This document shows, one piece after another, positions 8,794-16,299 of a stretch of 64,000 nt of DNA. Each line of letters begins with the position of its first letter. The first letter of the stretch is position 1. This DNA is from Veillonella parvula. Its GTDB lineage: Bacteria; Bacillota; Negativicutes; Veillonellales; Veillonellaceae. A program made the translations under genes and the position numbers. The notes beneath the pieces were generated by a model that saw nothing but the letters and a program-made list of their open reading frames with translations, was not told the origin of the DNA and made no database searches. The stretch is taken from NCBI RefSeq assembly GCF_036456085.1, contig NZ_CP138632.1:1593001-1657000 (forward strand). Reading direction: 5' to 3'.

Positions 8794-9159
8794 TTATCTC
8801 GTTAGGTCTCTCCAGGCGATAAATAGTTCGGCCACGACTTGAGGGTTTTGGCTGAGTTTGATGCGGGCTAGCATTTTTCTCACATAGTTGCAGTGTTCTA
8901 GCATCGCTTCGTTCAGTTTGTGTTTGACATGACGAGGGGATTGGTACACCAAGATGGGTGCAAAGTCCGCCACATGAATATAGCTCGTATCGGGTTCTGG
9001 ACCTTCCGTAACGATATATTCATAGGGTATAGCCACGTTAAAGAGGCCGTACACCACGTCCTTGCCGATAGGGCGGCGACATTTAATATGAGCAAAGGTT
9101 AGATGCGGACCATAGGTCTTAGGCGCGGTATAGCTGCTCCGTCGACCATCGCTAGTCAT
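8794..9159 (-). CDS. C-terminal piece of an unknown gene interrupted by TAG
   Basis: Codes for 121 residues starting MTSDGRRSSY. The piece is in the same frame as the gene fragment at 9184-9402, separated only by one TAG and seven sense codons, so the two were probably one gene of about 202 codons. The local ATG at 9159 has no good ribosome site; the nearest purine-rich run, AGGAAGGG, lies about 17-24 bases upstream. The sequence (GRRSSYTAPKTYG, later YIHVADFAPILVY, SPRHVKHKL) faintly recalls the order of motifs in ComK-type competence regulators, but that is a guess. It may be a pseudogene remnant. Confidence 0.45.
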   Translation of the reverse strand: MTSDGRRSSYTAPKTYGPHLTFAHIKCRRPIGKDVVYGLFNVAIPYEYIVTEGPEPDTSYIHVADFAPILVYQSPRHVKHKLNEAMLEHCNYVRKMLARIKLSQNPQVVAELFIAWRDLTR

Positions 9160-9183
9160 GATATAATTGGGTCTCAGCCCTTC

Positions 9184-9402
9184 CTACATCGCTAGCTCTC
9201 GCGTAATCGTGCGCATCGGCAGATGAACCATTTCTTCGCGACCATCCACAAAATAACACTTCGTACTGTCCCCACCACTAGGTTGATAGGTAGGAATAAA
9301 ACAAACAATGTGATTCTTTGGATTCGTATAGATCAAATCCAAATCTTCTCCCTTAGATAGCCGAGCGGCCATCAAATCTGTTAGTTTCTCATCTATTGCC
9401 AT
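9184..9402 (-). CDS. N-terminal piece of the same TAG-interrupted gene
   Basis: Codes for 72 residues (MAIDEKLTDLMAARLSKGED...), ending ...ITRELAM before TAG at 9184-9186. A GGAGAGG box lies about six bases before the ATG, so this is the genuine start of the original gene. The reading frame continues without shift into the fragment at 8794-9159. It is preceded by a possible operator region at 9450-9493 and lies downstream of the sigma-like gene on the same strand. No recognised domain. Confidence 0.5.
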   Translation of the reverse strand: MAIDEKLTDLMAARLSKGEDLDLIYTNPKNHIVCFIPTYQPSGGDSTKCYFVDGREEMVHLPMRTITRELAM

Positions 9403-9449
9403 GGAATCCTCTCCAATCTAATCAGGAACATTCCTTTCAACAATACAAT

Positions 9450-9493
9450 GAACACGTGTTCTGTGAAAGCAGATTAGCATGCTTTAATCTGCT
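9450..9493. promoter_or_regulatory. Two adjacent palindromes upstream of the interrupted gene
   Basis: GAACACGTGTTC (9450-9461) is a perfect 12-bp palindrome. Directly after it AGCAGATTA (9468-9476) faces TAATCTGCT (9485-9493). They lie 48-91 bases before the ATG at 9402, the place for operator sites. A GTGAAAG heptamer (9463-9469) sits between them. The rest of 9494-9721 is AT-rich; it also holds an 11-bp inverted repeat, ATTGCATATTT (9636-9646) with AAATATGCAAT (9676-9686). Confidence 0.45.
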
Positions 9494-9721
9494 GCTGACT
9501 TAATTGTATATCAGCCTGTATAATTTGTAAATATATATACAAAACTATAGAAATTTACGTATATTTAATGACTTTATGATCTTGTAAAAGTTATATATAC
9601 CTTGATGTGTCATTATTTTCTCATTTAAATTGAGAATTGCATATTTTATGTATATTTGTTAATCGAGATTAAAAGAAATATGCAATATATAGGATATAAA
9701 TAAGAAATTAAATTATAATAA

Positions 9722-10588
9722 CTAATGTACACGCACGTCCTTAAAGTCCGTACTCAAATACCTGCGCAGCTTCCGAATGGCTCGTTCGTGGCGCCGTTGG
9801 ATGGCTTGGCGGCTGCAGTTCAGTTCTTCACTAACCGACACCAAACTTTGGCACTCACCGTAGACACGGCGCAGTAGGTCTCGTTGATCAGGAGATAGTC
9901 TGCCTAAGGCCCACACGAGGCGTGCTCGCAGTCTATGCTCTTCATCGGCACTCATCACCATATCCGCCACATTCTCACCAGATGCGAAGATATCCATGCC
10001 AAAGGCGACTTCTCCATCATCGGTGGTGCGATCTGGGATGTGAATTTCACGGCGATAACGCAATCGCTCACGTTTCCAGTACCGCATGTAACCGTACATG
10101 ATGCCAGCTTTCACAAAACCTGGGAACGGTACGGCCCCGTTCAAATCAAAGCTATAAATCGATTCTATGAGGATGGCCCAGAGATAGCTCTCTACGTCCT
10201 CGCGGAACTCGCGGTTTCCCATGCGATTCGTATAGTGCAAGATGAGCGGTCGATACCTGCGACAGAGCTCGATTTGTGCCGCATCATGGCGAAGCTCATC
10301 AACGGACCACGGCTGATATCCTACCGTCTGAATCCGCATATTCGGCTTTTGACAGATGGATACAAGGCTCTTATCCGACAAGGACGATAAGACCTGATGC
10401 CCACAGACGAGGGTCTGTAATTTCAATTCCTCTGGAATACTTTCCCTAGACTCATTAGCTTTCGATAGTAAAGAATGAGATGGTAATGCCTGTGTTTCTA
10501 ACGTTTCTGACTGATAGTTGTCACCTTGTAAGTTTGCAGTTTTAATACATATTTTTTGTACTAAAGGTTCTTCGTTTGTGTATAACAT
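9722..10588 (-). CDS. Sigma-70-like transcription factor
   Basis: A 288-residue protein. The C-terminal 60 residues are a sigma region 4 helix-turn-helix: RLSPDQRDLLRRVYGE, then SVSEELNCSRQAIQRRHERAIRKLRRYL. Before it, LILHYTNRMGNREFREDVESYLW split over residues near 115-140 and a following FPGFVKAGIMYGYMRYWKRE resemble region 2. The first 100 residues are low in recognisable structure. The start at 10588 (MLYTNEEPLV) is chosen because AAAGGGG lies just upstream; a TTG at 10654 has none. An alternative sigma factor or competence/stress regulator is likely; the regulon is unknown. GC content here is clearly higher in the HTH half than in the N-terminal half. Confidence 0.65.
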   Translation of the reverse strand: MLYTNEEPLVQKICIKTANLQGDNYQSETLETQALPSHSLLSKANESRESIPEELKLQTLVCGHQVLSSLSDKSLVSICQKPNMRIQTVGYQPWSVDELRHDAAQIELCRRYRPLILHYTNRMGNREFREDVESYLWAILIESIYSFDLNGAVPFPGFVKAGIMYGYMRYWKRERLRYRREIHIPDRTTDDGEVAFGMDIFASGENVADMVMSADEEHRLRARLVWALGRLSPDQRDLLRRVYGECQSLVSVSEELNCSRQAIQRRHERAIRKLRRYLSTDFKDVRVH

Positions 10589-10770
10589 AAATCCCCTTTC
10601 CTGCCATGGCATAGCGCTTATGTACACAATACCGCGGAAAGAGTGTTTTGACAAATCAGCAATTCCTTGGAATTTCCCTATATTCTGTTATATTTGAGTC
10701 CTAATTTCCATCCATAGTACAACATAAGTATGTAATCCAAAGGGTAATTGCTGAAAATAGATAATTACCA

Positions 10771-10807
10771 AAAATGACACCACATACATAATGTGGTGTC
10801 ATTTTTT
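10771..10807. terminator. Strong bidirectional-type terminator
   Basis: AAAATGACACCACAT (10771-10785) pairs with ATGTGGTGTCATTTT (10791-10805) around a five-base loop. It ends the ATPase transcript on the minus strand. Just beyond, TAGTATTCAATCT occurs twice in tandem (about 10837-10870). Confidence 0.8.
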
Positions 10808-10881
10808 AGAGGAAATATATACTATCATTGAGTAATAGTATTCAATCTTTAGATAGTAGTATTCAATCTGAAATTGTCTGA

Positions 10882-11946
10882 TTAAATCGCAATACACGCG
10901 GCTTGGACAAAGTCCTTTAGCTGCGGTTTTACATGATTATAATATACATCAGCGCCATAGCCCCGCACGATATCGCCCCAGTATTTATATACATAGCGGT
11001 ACCAGAAATGGAACATACTATTCGTGAAATGGTAATCCGCGTACTTCGCGTTCCCACGGTTACTTGCCTGAATACGACCTACGAGCCCCATAGACATGAG
11101 ATCGTTCAAACGAGATGTAAAGGTACCACTTTTAATTTGGCTTTCTTGTAAAAGCTCCACGTAGTACGGTCTTTCCAAGCTAGCAAGGCCCGTTAAAATG
11201 GCATTGGCTCCGGTTATATTTTTCATATCTCGATGCAAAATATATTGTGTTTCTTCAAAGAGAGCTCCCGTTACTGAGAAGAACAAGTTAATAATATTCG
11301 TATCGATGCTTTCACCATTATCAAAGTATTGCACATAGGCAGGTAACCCACCGGTTACGGCAAAGACGGTGCGCAAATCATCCTTTGCATAGTGAAGTCC
11401 CAAGGATTTCATATCAACTAAGGAAAATGGTTTCACCTCAAGATATTCGGACACGAAAGGCCCAATGAGGCTGCGATCGCCAATGATGCGGCCATCGAGC
11501 TGTTCCAGACCATTAGCCATCAATATGATGTTCAAACGGCTCGTATCTTTATAGGTATCTAATAAATCGCGCAAGTGAATGGGAAACTGAGGAACTGCTT
11601 CCACCAAGGATGGATAATCGTCAATCACCACAGTCTGAGGTGTTTTCACACTGCTTTCAAAAAGTCTCACAAAAGCCTGCTGCAAACTCTCTACAGGCTC
11701 GAATGTATCTTGAGCATTAGCAGGAACAAAACGTGCCTCAAGAGCTCTATTTATATCAGCCACATGGACTGATTCATTGGCCATGCGCCCCGCCAAATAT
11801 ATCGCCTTATGACGGCGTACAAGTTGCGAAGCCACATAGGATTTACCACTGCGATGAGGACCATATACAACACATAAACTCATTTGGCCCATTGCAATTC
11901 GGGACTGGATACGCTCTATAATTTCAGCACGTCCCACAAAATTCAT
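10882..11946 (-). CDS. Archaeal-type (PF01637-like) ATPase, C-terminally shortened
   Basis: A 354-residue P-loop ATPase: FVGRAEII N-terminus, Walker A GPHRSGKS near residue 31, Walker B TVVIDDYPSLV near 107, then a winged-helix-like block near 240-300 (GTFTSRLNDLMSMGLVGRI) and FTNSMFHFWYRYVY. This is the layout of the archaeal ATPase/STAND-like family, usually followed by a DUF234 nuclease-like domain to about 450-480 residues. Here the protein stops at KDFVQAACIAI, where relatives normally continue, and a terminator lies only 75 bases beyond, so the C-terminal domain is missing. The start has a good SD (GGAGGTGAG). Either a truncated relic or a shorter variant. Confidence 0.65.
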   Translation of the reverse strand: MNFVGRAEIIERIQSRIAMGQMSLCVVYGPHRSGKSYVASQLVRRHKAIYLAGRMANESVHVADINRALEARFVPANAQDTFEPVESLQQAFVRLFESSVKTPQTVVIDDYPSLVEAVPQFPIHLRDLLDTYKDTSRLNIILMANGLEQLDGRIIGDRSLIGPFVSEYLEVKPFSLVDMKSLGLHYAKDDLRTVFAVTGGLPAYVQYFDNGESIDTNIINLFFSVTGALFEETQYILHRDMKNITGANAILTGLASLERPYYVELLQESQIKSGTFTSRLNDLMSMGLVGRIQASNRGNAKYADYHFTNSMFHFWYRYVYKYWGDIVRGYGADVYYNHVKPQLKDFVQAACIAI

Positions 11947-12242
11947 ATACTCACCTCCAACTATTTACGGAAATTATTATATCATAATTTTAAATCATTA
12001 TTAAACTTTTTTTCATATAGTTAACATAGCTTTTTATTATGTTAATTTTTTTACGCATCAAATCAGAGCTTTTATGCGATACGTATTGCCTTATCATCAT
12101 AAAAGTCCTTATGATTACTTTATTTTCATATACCTTTGATATCAACATATCCTATAAGGCATGGTTATATAAGTTATACATTATAAGCTATACATATTAA
12201 ACTATAAATTTTAATCTATATAGTTTAATCCATATATTTTAA

Positions 12243-12279
12243 AAATGACGTGCTAACCAAAAGGTATAGCACGTCATTT
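12243..12279. terminator. Hairpin in the 455-base gap before the GH3-like gene's 3' end
   Basis: AAATGACGTGCTA (12243-12255) pairs with TAGCACGTCATTT (12267-12279). The gap 11947-12402 is otherwise AT-rich with short imperfect repeats (TATA-rich runs at 12165-12240; GTAAATATCTAA-like units at 12335-12375) and no gene that I can support. Confidence 0.6.
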
Positions 12280-12402
12280 GCATGTTAAGTATATTAAATT
12301 GTTACTGAATTTCTTATACTAAGTTTCTTAATAGTAAATATCTAACTTGTAAATATCTAATTCGTAAATTCCTGATTACAAAATCTGATATTCCTAAATA
12401 TC

Positions 12403-13551
12403 TTATGGATCCATTTGCGTTTGCATTTTCATCAATAAGATGCGCTTAACCGATTCGTTAAGGCGCTCGGTCGTAATCGTTCCATCCGCCACCGCTTGCG
12501 TCAGCGCACGATGGACTTCATCGATATGAATCGTATCCGCATCAACAAGAATGAGGTCACTGCCCGCCAAAATGGAGGCCACAGCGTAATCGCCTATCTT
12601 TTGATTGGATTGCAACGCACCCACATCGATACGGTCCGTCATCACGATACCCTTATAACCGAGCTCCTTGCGAAGCCAACCGTCTATAATCGGCTTAGAG
12701 GAACTCGCCAAGTGTTCATTATCGATAGCAGGAATCTGGATGTGACTTATCACAAGCATATAGCTATTCGCCGTCGTCTGCGCGATGAGCCGTTTAAAGA
12801 CAGCTACATCATTATTGCTGAGATACGCTTTCGCCTCATTAGCTGATCCAAAGGATGCATCCCCTAAGGTCACCGCCGGAAAGTAGTTATAAGCGGACCA
12901 CATATGATTAATTTGGTAACGCTCCACCATGGCAAGGTTTATATGACCTGCCCACGTGGGGTCCGATGTATAGGACATATTCGGTACACCAAGGTTAGCA
13001 TTAGGCCCAATAACCAAGTTAAAACCCATATCCCGCATTTCAATAGCAGATCGCGTGGCCAAGTTAATGATACGATCCATAGGCAATTGCCCCCACCGAT
13101 TGGGTTTCGGCAACCGCAAGAAACTTTCATTCCCATGCAATATGCGATCACGATGCACCGCAATATAGGGTGTCACCATGCTAGAGGTTATCGCCGTTTG
13201 CATAATATCGCTGGTGAAAGTTTTCACTTGGTTCTTATTAATAAGATTTTCATTCGTTAGCATCACGCCACTGACACGGTATTTTCGAATCACATCCTTT
13301 TGGGATTGTCCTATCGTACTACCATGAAGGCTGATCATCATCAGCTGCCCCACCTTATCCTCTTGAGACATGGCCGCAATCCAAGTGTCCACCTTTTCAG
13401 ACACGGGTTTATTGGACTCCAGGACGGCACGGTACGATACGGTTCGTACCGTTTCTTGTTCTGCCTGACTCTCATGTTGGCATCCAGTTGTACCAACGAC
13501 AGCAACTAGTAAGGCAAGGCCACTCAGGACCCGCCGAAAAAACTGGTTCAT
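12403..13551 (-). CDS. GH3-like (NagZ-type) lipoprotein with degraded catalytic motifs
   Basis: A 382-residue lipoprotein: type II signal with lipobox VGTTGC, mature Cys at residue 24. The body follows the glycoside hydrolase family 3 beta-N-acetylhexosaminidase fold: WIAAMSQEDKVGQLMMISL, EMRDMGFNLVIGPNANLG, DASFGS, and the nucleophile region YKGIVMTDRIDVGAL near residue 310, where the Asp of TD is kept. However, the KHFPGHGD-x-D-SH loop is replaced by YNYFPAVTLGDASFGS, and the EGGRV-x-RL region by HRDRILHGNESFLRL. NagZ uses the missing His/Asp pair as general acid. So this is probably a non-enzymatic or altered-specificity relative anchored in a membrane. Well-supported family, uncertain activity. 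Confidence 0.7.
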   Translation of the reverse strand: MNQFFRRVLSGLALLVAVVGTTGCQHESQAEQETVRTVSYRAVLESNKPVSEKVDTWIAAMSQEDKVGQLMMISLHGSTIGQSQKDVIRKYRVSGVMLTNENLINKNQVKTFTSDIMQTAITSSMVTPYIAVHRDRILHGNESFLRLPKPNRWGQLPMDRIINLATRSAIEMRDMGFNLVIGPNANLGVPNMSYTSDPTWAGHINLAMVERYQINHMWSAYNYFPAVTLGDASFGSANEAKAYLSNNDVAVFKRLIAQTTANSYMLVISHIQIPAIDNEHLASSSKPIIDGWLRKELGYKGIVMTDRIDVGALQSNQKIGDYAVASILAGSDLILVDADTIHIDEVHRALTQAVADGTITTERLNESVKRILLMKMQTQMDP

Positions 13552-13775
13552 CTCTCCTAAAAGCTCCTTAATGCTTACGCAATATTATGAATATTATGGG
13601 CTTTCTATGTTGCTCTCCCAATGCAACACCCATAAGTCCCCTCTTGATCCGTACAGTATATTTTTATATTATACACTAAATGATTCATCTTTTCCTCATA
13701 ATAAAATAATTTTTTTATACTGGATTATTATAATAAAGTTATACAGTAAAAATATGTGAATTTTGAATAATTATA

Positions 13776-13864
13776 TAAAAAAATCCTACGAATCGTTTAA
13801 AAAGTGACCGCACTGTAACAAAAGGCTACGTGAGTATCAAGTCACTCATGACCCGTAGGATTTT
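13776..13864 (-). terminator. Terminator with a long structured loop after the hydrogenase gene
   Basis: On the minus strand ATCCTACG-type arms (13783-13790 and 13854-13861) close a loop of about 63 bases, followed by a T-run (13776-13782). Inside the loop AGTGAC and GTCACT can also pair. The gap 13552-13942 otherwise holds AT-rich DNA only. Confidence 0.6.
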
Positions 13865-13942
13865 CTATTTTATGTTGTTGTACCCTAAATAGCTAACGCT
13901 ACTATATGTTTACTTGCACCATATTTAAGCAATCGACTATCA

Positions 13943-15373
13943 TTAGCCTTTGAATTTAGGGGATGTTGGGCATGTTTCAGGTGTTACGTCTTTACGAGTA
14001 CCAAGAACCGTGCTGCGGTCTGTGTAGTGTGTGTGTAAAAGTTCGTGTGCCTTATGGCCCAATGGTTCACCCAAGAAGTCTTTGTACAACGCTTGAATTT
14101 CAGGATTTTCATAGGACGCAACCCATTTGTAGTTTTCGTCAGCTTCGTAAAGACCGCCGATACGAGCTTCCTTAGTTTTCACCGCTTGAGGCAATTTAGT
14201 GCGCGGTTGACCGCCGCCACCGATACACCCACCAGGACAAGCCATAACTTCGATGAAATCGTAATGTTTACCGTTTTCTTTTAATGCATTCAAGAAGTCC
14301 CGTGTGTTTTTACCACCGTGAACAACGGCAACGGACAATGTTACGTCATCACCCAATTGAACAGTTGCCTCTTTTACGCCTTCCATACCGCGAACGTCCT
14401 CGAGGTGAGTCAACGCATATGGAGGTGGCTCTTTATCAGTGATGAGCTTGTAAGCCGTACGCATCGCCGCTTCCATAACACCACCTGTGTTACCGAAGAT
14501 GATGGATGCGCCAGTTTCCATGCCGATTAAGTCGTCGAATTGAGATTCTTCTACTGTGTTGAAGTCAATATGTTCCTCTTGAATCCAACGAATAAACTCA
14601 CGAGTTGTGATGGAAATATCTGTGTCCATGCCAAGGGATTCGTCATTGTGGTAACGAGCCGCTGCATTTTCTTCTTCCCGTTTCGTTTCTGCTTTTTTAG
14701 CCGTACAAGGGTTTACAGATACGGATACGATCTTACGAGGATCAATGCCTTTTTTCTCTGCAAAGTACGTTTTAATCATAGCCGCTTCCATAGCGATACA
14801 AGAACGTGTGGAAGACAAGTTAGGAATCAATTCAGGGAAATAGATTTCCGCAAAGCGTACCCACGCTGGGCAACAGCTTGTAAACTGAGGTATTTGACCG
14901 CCATTTTTAAGGCGTTCCACAAGCTCGGATGCTTCCTCCATGATGGTTAAGTCCGCACCAAAGTTAGTATCTACTACATAGTCTGCACCAAGTTTACGCA
15001 AGGCACCGACCATTTTGCCTTCCAAGAATGTACCTGGTTCATAACCAAAGCCTTCACCGATGGATACACGAACTGCTGGAGCTGTTTGGATAACGACGAT
15101 TTTCTCAGGATCAGCAAGGGCTGCTTTTACCTTTTCAAGCTCGGATTTAGCATGCATGGAGTCGAATGGGCATGCTGCCGCACATTGACCGCAATGGATA
15201 CATACAGGCACATCGCCGTTTGCATCAAGGTCGTAGTAATCAAGTACGCTCATTACATCCGCACAAGCGCGACGGCATAACGTACAGTTTTTACACTTGG
15301 AAATGTCGTGATAAATGGATGGATTGTCGAGTGCAATCGGCACGCGTTTATCGATAAATTCGTATTGAGACAT
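13943..15373 (-). CDS. [FeFe]-hydrogenase (monomeric, two N-terminal [4Fe-4S] clusters)
   Basis: A 476-residue iron hydrogenase that produces or oxidises H2. Residues 27-37 (CKNCTLCRRAC) and 58-69 (CIHCGQCAAACP) bind two [4Fe-4S] clusters. The H-cluster motifs follow: TSCCPAW at 165, NPCTAKKAE near 221 (usually MPC), and ACPGGCIGGGG near 378. The Cys next to the first motif, used for proton transfer in active enzymes, is present. The start at 15373 is supported by AGGAGG five bases upstream; a TTG six codons earlier would overlap that box. HydF, its maturase, is encoded at 35617-36987. Redox partner is likely ferredoxin. An unusual Met-to-Asn change in the second motif is worth noting. Confidence 0.9.
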   Translation of the reverse strand: MSQYEFIDKRVPIALDNPSIYHDISKCKNCTLCRRACADVMSVLDYYDLDANGDVPVCIHCGQCAAACPFDSMHAKSELEKVKAALADPEKIVVIQTAPAVRVSIGEGFGYEPGTFLEGKMVGALRKLGADYVVDTNFGADLTIMEEASELVERLKNGGQIPQFTSCCPAWVRFAEIYFPELIPNLSSTRSCIAMEAAMIKTYFAEKKGIDPRKIVSVSVNPCTAKKAETKREEENAAARYHNDESLGMDTDISITTREFIRWIQEEHIDFNTVEESQFDDLIGMETGASIIFGNTGGVMEAAMRTAYKLITDKEPPPYALTHLEDVRGMEGVKEATVQLGDDVTLSVAVVHGGKNTRDFLNALKENGKHYDFIEVMACPGGCIGGGGQPRTKLPQAVKTKEARIGGLYEADENYKWVASYENPEIQALYKDFLGEPLGHKAHELLHTHYTDRSTVLGTRKDVTPETCPTSPKFKG

Positions 15374-15513
15374 GAGGACCTCCTCTAACAAACTATAACC
15401 ACCAAACCTATTGGGGCGAAATATGCCAAACTACGGAGCACTGCGCCCAAGCCATACTTCTGCATCTTACCTATAGTATACGATATGGTGAAAGTTTATA
15501 CTATGTAGAATTG

Positions 15514-15548
15514 TTACACTTTTGCACAAAATCTCCGAAAAAGTGTAA
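15514..15548. promoter_or_regulatory. Inverted repeat upstream of the hydrogenase gene
   Basis: TTACACTTTT (15514-15523) faces AAAAGTGTAA (15539-15548), about 140 bases before the hydrogenase ATG, a plausible operator or a structured leader element. Further out, three small hairpins follow each other (15573-15589, 15594-15617, 15618-15637). A GTGAAAG heptamer is at 15488-15494 and promoter-like TATACT on the minus strand near 15475. Confidence 0.35.
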
Positions 15549-15702
15549 TATAAATCACATTTTAACATAGAAAGATGAATAATTCATCTATCTTAAGGGC
15601 ATTAACTAATGTGCCTTAATAAGTGACTTACTTATTAGCACTATAAAAACTAATGGCTTAATTGTTAATACTATAAGAGCTAAAACAAAATTATATTATA
15701 CA

Positions 15703-15736
15703 TAAAAAAACGCACGCTCTTTAAAAGAACGTGCGC
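15703..15736 (-). terminator. Intrinsic terminator of the small secreted protein gene
   Basis: On the minus strand CGCACGTTCTTT pairs with AAAGAGCGTGCG (one G-U pair), followed by seven T. It lies about 75 bases after the gene at 15813-16187. Confidence 0.8.
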
Positions 15737-15812
15737 CAGTGAAGCTTTCACAAAATCATTCAATCTAGACAAGCCGGTACTAAGCAATAGTGTACTCGTC
15801 TGTAGGATTCAA

Positions 15813-16187
15813 TTATTTACCGCCCCAAATAAGTTGGAATACAGCGTACGCAGGCGTACCTGGCTCAACTTTACGGCTATTTTTATTAACTTGTTCCTCT
15901 TTCACAACATAACCTTGTGGGTTATAAAGAGTCACCTTAAGATCCTTAACTTCCCGTTTTTTATGATTAAACTCTTCAGTCACAATGTAATGGTAACCTT
16001 CATAGTCCATAGCTTTAATATCCATTACCGCTTTTTTATCATCTTTTTTAACGGAATCATTGTCGATAGACCAAGTAACACCATTGCTATCTGTGCCTAC
16101 TGTATACCAATTAGCCGCATCAACACTACCAATACCGCCGATTAATAATGCGCCTGCTGCCAAAACAGCTGCCAATGTTTTTTTCAT
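15813..16187 (-). CDS. Small secreted protein (surface-adhesin-E-like), paralogue of 19304-19675
   Basis: A 124-residue protein with a clear signal peptide (MKKTLAAVLAAGALLIGGIG, cut after SVDA) and a mature part of about 100 residues: ANWYTVGTDSNGVTWSIDND, then YHYIVTEEF, and a C-terminal AVFQLIWGGK. The pattern 'W-Y-x-x-(G/D)TD...W-x-I-D-x-x-S(V)' and the final aromatic-Leu-Trp recur in the protein at 19304-19675, so the two are paralogues. The fold resembles small adhesin-E-like periplasmic or surface proteins; this is uncertain. The ATG at 16187 follows GAGAGG and is far better than an upstream start that would add 32 hydrophobic residues. Confidence 0.6.
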   Translation of the reverse strand: MKKTLAAVLAAGALLIGGIGSVDAANWYTVGTDSNGVTWSIDNDSVKKDDKKAVMDIKAMDYEGYHYIVTEEFNHKKREVKDLKVTLYNPQGYVVKEEQVNKNSRKVEPGTPAYAVFQLIWGGK

Positions 16188-16299
16188 ATTAATACCTCTC
16201 AAAGAAAATATAAAAATATACAAACTAGTATATAAGGAAAAACTAAATGTTATATGAAAACTATCTCTATCAACCCACAACATGGTAATTCATCTTCTC

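Noticed and set aside
9935-10390. A 151-codon frame opposite the sigma-like gene
   Set aside because: Antisense to region 2/4 codons, no SD and no recognisable protein.
10837-10870. Short direct repeats as a CRISPR remnant
   Set aside because: Only two units, no spacers of regular length and no cas genes in the window.
14540-14950. A 136-codon frame opposite the hydrogenase gene
   Set aside because: Antisense shadow with implausible composition (many Cys and Phe).
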